In this document: piece by piece, positions 61,567-64,000 of the stretch | How the letters are laid out: every line of letters starts with the position of its first letter | Numbering within the stretch: position 1 is the stretch's first letter | Notes under the pieces: model-generated | The model's input: the letters and a program-made list of their open reading frames with translations, nothing else | What the model was told of the DNA's origin: nothing | Databases searched by the model: none | Made by a program: the position numbers and the translations under genes | From: Methylonatrum sp040877625 | GTDB taxonomy: Bacteria; Pseudomonadota; Gammaproteobacteria; Nitrococcales; Aquisalimonadaceae | DNA: 64,000 bases | NCBI GenBank assembly: GCA_040877625.1 | Contig: JBBDNK010000008.1 | Span: 1 to 64,000 of the forward strand | Reading direction: 5' to 3'

Positions 61567-63124
61567 TACGCGCGGGGTACTCCTGACGCTGGCTGGTCTA
61601 TCTCTGGTCCTGCTCCTGATGTCCGGTAAAGCGAGCGCTCAGCGCCTGATGGCGGGAGCGGATGCCGAAGATGATGGGCAGCAGGCGATGTCGACGCTGG
61701 CGGGCTGCAATCTGCCCCTGCCTGGCGGCGGCGACCTCGAAGGCGGTCTGGCGGGCATGTACTTCAATGACCGCCAGGGCAGCGCCTTTCTGCTTGCGCC
61801 ATCGATAACCGCACGTCAGACCTATACCGACAACGTCACCCTTGCCGCGGATGACGCGGCGGAGTCCGAGTGGGTCACACAGGTGAGCCCCGCGATCAGT
61901 TTCTGCCGCAATGCCAACCGGTTTCGGGTACAGCTGGATTACGAAGCGCAGAACCTGAATTACTGGAACGACGCGTCGCGCAACGATACCTACCACCGCG
62001 CCAATGCGGACGTTACCACCACGTTGCTGCGTGACCGCCTGTTCCTGGACTTGGGCGCAACCCACGACCAACAGGCAGTCACTCTGGGCGGCCCGCTCGT
62101 CGACGACAACGCGTTGATAACCGGTAGCCGTGCCAACACCATCGAGTACCGTATAAGCCCCTATCTATTCCAGGATCTCGGCCCTGTCGGTACGGCAATG
62201 GCACGTTACGCCTACACGCGTACCAATTACGACAAACAATTGGAGAATGCCTACCGTCAGTCCGGCAACCTCGTCGTCACCAGCCCGCCGCAGGCCGACC
62301 CTGTCTCCTGGCAGGCGAGCGCCAGCAGCGAGCGCGTCGAGCAATATCAGGAGGCCCGGTATTTCGACGATGCATTCCTGGAGCTCGGCTATTTGCTCAC
62401 CGGGCGGCTGCGGCTGACCGGCCGCGCCGGGCTTGAAACCGAACTGGGGCCAAGCCATCGCCAGAATCGTTTTGACGAAAGCTACTGGGGCGGAGGCTTT
62501 CGCTGGACTGGCGATCGCACCCTGATCGAGGCCCGTTACGGTAACCGGTTTTACGGCGATACCTACTTTGCCGCCATCAGCCGGCGGTCGTCCCAGTTGA
62601 CCATGAACCTGGACTACACCGAGACGCAGCAGATCTCCGATCGCTTCTCCGTGCTGACGCCAGGAGATGTCGGCCTGCCCGACTCCGTCACGGACCCGGA
62701 CACGGGGGACACCGTGTTCCTGCCCTCCGTCGTGCTGGCCGAGAACGAGATTTTTCTCAGCAAGCGCGGCAGCGCCTCGGTCAGCTTTGTGACCGGACGC
62801 TCGAACATCCGCCTCGGCGCGTTCAACGAAGAGCGTGAATACGTGGCGACCGGAGAAACCGAAGATCGCATGGGCGGCGCCTTCTCCTGGCGCTGGCAGT
62901 GGCTGCCGCGCACCGCCGTCATTCCTCGTGTCATGTGGGAGCACATCGAACTCCGCGACGGACGAGAGGACACGCTCCGCGGTGCACAGATCAGCCTCGC
63001 GCATCTGCTCAGCCCGGACATGCAGGCGGGAGCCAGTGTGCGGCGGCAGCAGCGCGTTTCCAGCGACGCCGGGGCCGACTACACCGAGCACGCGGTGATT
63101 ATCCAAGTGACGCGGTTGTTCTGA
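61538..63124 (+). CDS. Outer-membrane beta-barrel protein of the XrtA locus
   Basis: A 528-residue outer-membrane protein. The start at 61538 has GGAGG five bases upstream and overlaps the kinase gene by 29 bases. A signal peptide (about 1-35, ending GKASA) is followed by alternating polar and hydrophobic strands with many aromatic residues (ITARQTYTDNVTLAADDAAE, RFRVQLDYEAQNLNYW) and a last strand ending in VTRLF. This matches the PEP-CTERM system-associated outer-membrane family (TIGR03016 type). It probably forms the EPS exit or an accessory pore. Confidence 0.88.
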   Translation: MHITPTRKDSTRGVLLTLAGLSLVLLLMSGKASAQRLMAGADAEDDGQQAMSTLAGCNLPLPGGGDLEGGLAGMYFNDRQGSAFLLAPSITARQTYTDNVTLAADDAAESEWVTQVSPAISFCRNANRFRVQLDYEAQNLNYWNDASRNDTYHRANADVTTTLLRDRLFLDLGATHDQQAVTLGGPLVDDNALITGSRANTIEYRISPYLFQDLGPVGTAMARYAYTRTNYDKQLENAYRQSGNLVVTSPPQADPVSWQASASSERVEQYQEARYFDDAFLELGYLLTGRLRLTGRAGLETELGPSHRQNRFDESYWGGGFRWTGDRTLIEARYGNRFYGDTYFAAISRRSSQLTMNLDYTETQQISDRFSVLTPGDVGLPDSVTDPDTGDTVFLPSVVLAENEIFLSKRGSASVSFVTGRSNIRLGAFNEEREYVATGETEDRMGGAFSWRWQWLPRTAVIPRVMWEHIELRDGREDTLRGAQISLAHLLSPDMQAGASVRRQQRVSSDAGADYTEHAVIIQVTRLF

Positions 63125-63125
63125 A

Positions 63126-64000
63126 ATGAGCGCCATGGAGCCGGGCATAACACACGCACGCTGGTCAATGATTCGCTGGGATGCGGTCGCGGTCGCCGCG
63201 GCGCTGCTGCTGGCGATAGTTGCCGCCACCGCACCGCTGCAAACCCTGTTCTCGCGCTGGTTGAAGTTCGACGAGGCGTACTCCCACGGCCTGTTCGTGC
63301 TCGGCATCACGCTGTTTCTGCTCTACCGGGTGCTGCGCGATCGGCACTTCCTGCTTGCCCCCAGCATCAGCGGCATCATTCTCGCCGGCCTGACCGCCAC
63401 CGCCATCGCCATGGCGGACGTCATCAATATTCAGATCCTGCAGCAGATGGGGGCGGTGTTTCTCTGGTGGGCTATCATCGCCGCCATGCTCGGCTGGCGA
63501 GCCGCCCTGCATTGTCTGATCCCCGTCGGCTTTCTCTATTACGCCGTGCCGTTCTGGGACTACCTGGCCATGCCGCTGCAACTGCTGGCGGTCGTCATCA
63601 ACGACGCCCTGCTGGGGCTGCTCGGCATCCACTTCCGCGTGGACGGCGTGTTCATTCAACTGCTGGATATCGGCACCTTTGAAGTGGCGCACGGCTGTTC
63701 CGGCCTGCGCTATCTGGTGGTCGCACTGACCCTGGCGACCCTGTTCAGCGCGCTTAATCTCAGCCGTGTACGAGACTGGGTCCTGCTGCACGCCGTCGCC
63801 ATCGGCCTTGCGCTGCTGGTCAACTGGGTGCGGATATTCGTGATCATCCTGGTGGGCTACGAGTCGCGCATGGAGAGCGCGCTGATCCACCAGCACGAAC
63901 TGTTCGGCTGGATACTGTTCCTGTTCGCGCTGGCGCCGTTTTTCTATATTGCCAACCGGCTGGCGAACAACGCTCCGCCACCGCGGCCGCCTGAGCGAGA
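63126..64000 (+). CDS. xrtA: Exosortase A (partial, runs off the window)
   Basis: The first 291 codons of an integral membrane transpeptidase that cuts PEP-CTERM proteins. Eight or so hydrophobic segments are seen. The active residues are Cys191 (EVAHGCSGLRYL), Arg236 (NWVRIF) and His255 or His257 (IHQHELFGW), the exosortase triad. The segment FDEAYSHGLFVLGITLFLLY near the start is also typical. It starts two bases after the outer-membrane gene stop. The C-terminal region of XrtA-type proteins, after the conserved core, lies beyond 64000. Confidence 0.95.
   Translation, partial: MSAMEPGITHARWSMIRWDAVAVAAALLLAIVAATAPLQTLFSRWLKFDEAYSHGLFVLGITLFLLYRVLRDRHFLLAPSISGIILAGLTATAIAMADVINIQILQQMGAVFLWWAIIAAMLGWRAALHCLIPVGFLYYAVPFWDYLAMPLQLLAVVINDALLGLLGIHFRVDGVFIQLLDIGTFEVAHGCSGLRYLVVALTLATLFSALNLSRVRDWVLLHAVAIGLALLVNWVRIFVIILVGYESRMESALIHQHELFGWILFLFALAPFFYIANRLANNAPPPRPPER

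Noticed and set aside
1..64000. CRISPR arrays, rRNA, tRNA and complete insertion sequences
   Set aside because: No regularly spaced repeats, no recognisable tRNA or rRNA sequence and no transposase gene were seen in any part of the window.

Overview
The window is high-GC proteobacterial chromosome. Translated products look gammaproteobacterial, but this is a weak inference: no rRNA or housekeeping marker is present. It combines a large aromatic-compound catabolic island (about 2-31 kb), a patchy region of small accessory genes and gene remnants (31-40 kb), a second smaller catabolic/transport region (40-51.5 kb), and the first part of an exosortase A (XrtA)/PEP-CTERM exopolysaccharide locus that runs off the right edge (53.7-64 kb).

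Left edge (0-2 kb): an integrative-element-type single-stranded DNA-binding protein and a frameshifted helix-turn-helix gene hint that the catabolic block sits in, or next to, a mobile island. An IclR-family regulator follows.

Catabolic island (3-31 kb): there are two parallel modules. Module A has a meta-cleavage hydrolase, an extradiol dioxygenase, two Rieske oxygenase alpha/beta pairs, a ferric-type ABC importer (binding protein, ATPase, double permease), a ferredoxin-NAD reductase, a second hydrolase, an MFS carrier and a convergent SDR dehydrogenase. Module B has a second extradiol dioxygenase, a branched-chain-amino-acid-type ABC importer whose LivM, LivG and LivF parts are fused into one 896-residue chain, a second ferric-type ABC importer, a third Rieske alpha/beta pair and a PdxA-family dehydrogenase. 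The logic is uptake, ring dihydroxylation (with electrons from the reductase), dehydrogenation of the cis-diol by the SDR or PdxA-type enzyme, extradiol ring cleavage and C-C hydrolysis. The substrate is not readable from sequence; an aromatic carboxylate is a reasonable guess. Related operator-like palindromes lie before iclR, before the module B extradiol gene (three sites, exactly 22 bp apart) and over the promoter of the second ferric-type importer.

Accessory stretch (31-40 kb): an SRAP gene bracketed by a 33-bp direct repeat, a dense palindrome cluster, an AT-richer patch with mntP, a hydrolase, wrbA, several gene remnants, and an extra beta-ketoacyl-ACP synthase gene wedged between an aldo/keto reductase and a transporter with duplication of the junction.

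Second region (40-51.5 kb): MFS carrier, sulfatase, TAXI-type TRAP importer, aldehyde dehydrogenase, small YdhR-like protein, LysR regulator, DehI-like protein and PDC-lactonase-like amidohydrolase, followed by a short Hen1-like methyltransferase and a crcB pair.

Right end: EPS priming glycosyltransferase (with a one-base frameshift near its end), XrtA-associated ATPase, a PEP-CTERM protein with a good sigma-54 promoter, a VanZ-type protein, polysaccharide export lipoprotein, chain-length protein, tyrosine autokinase, outer-membrane protein and the exosortase itself (partial).
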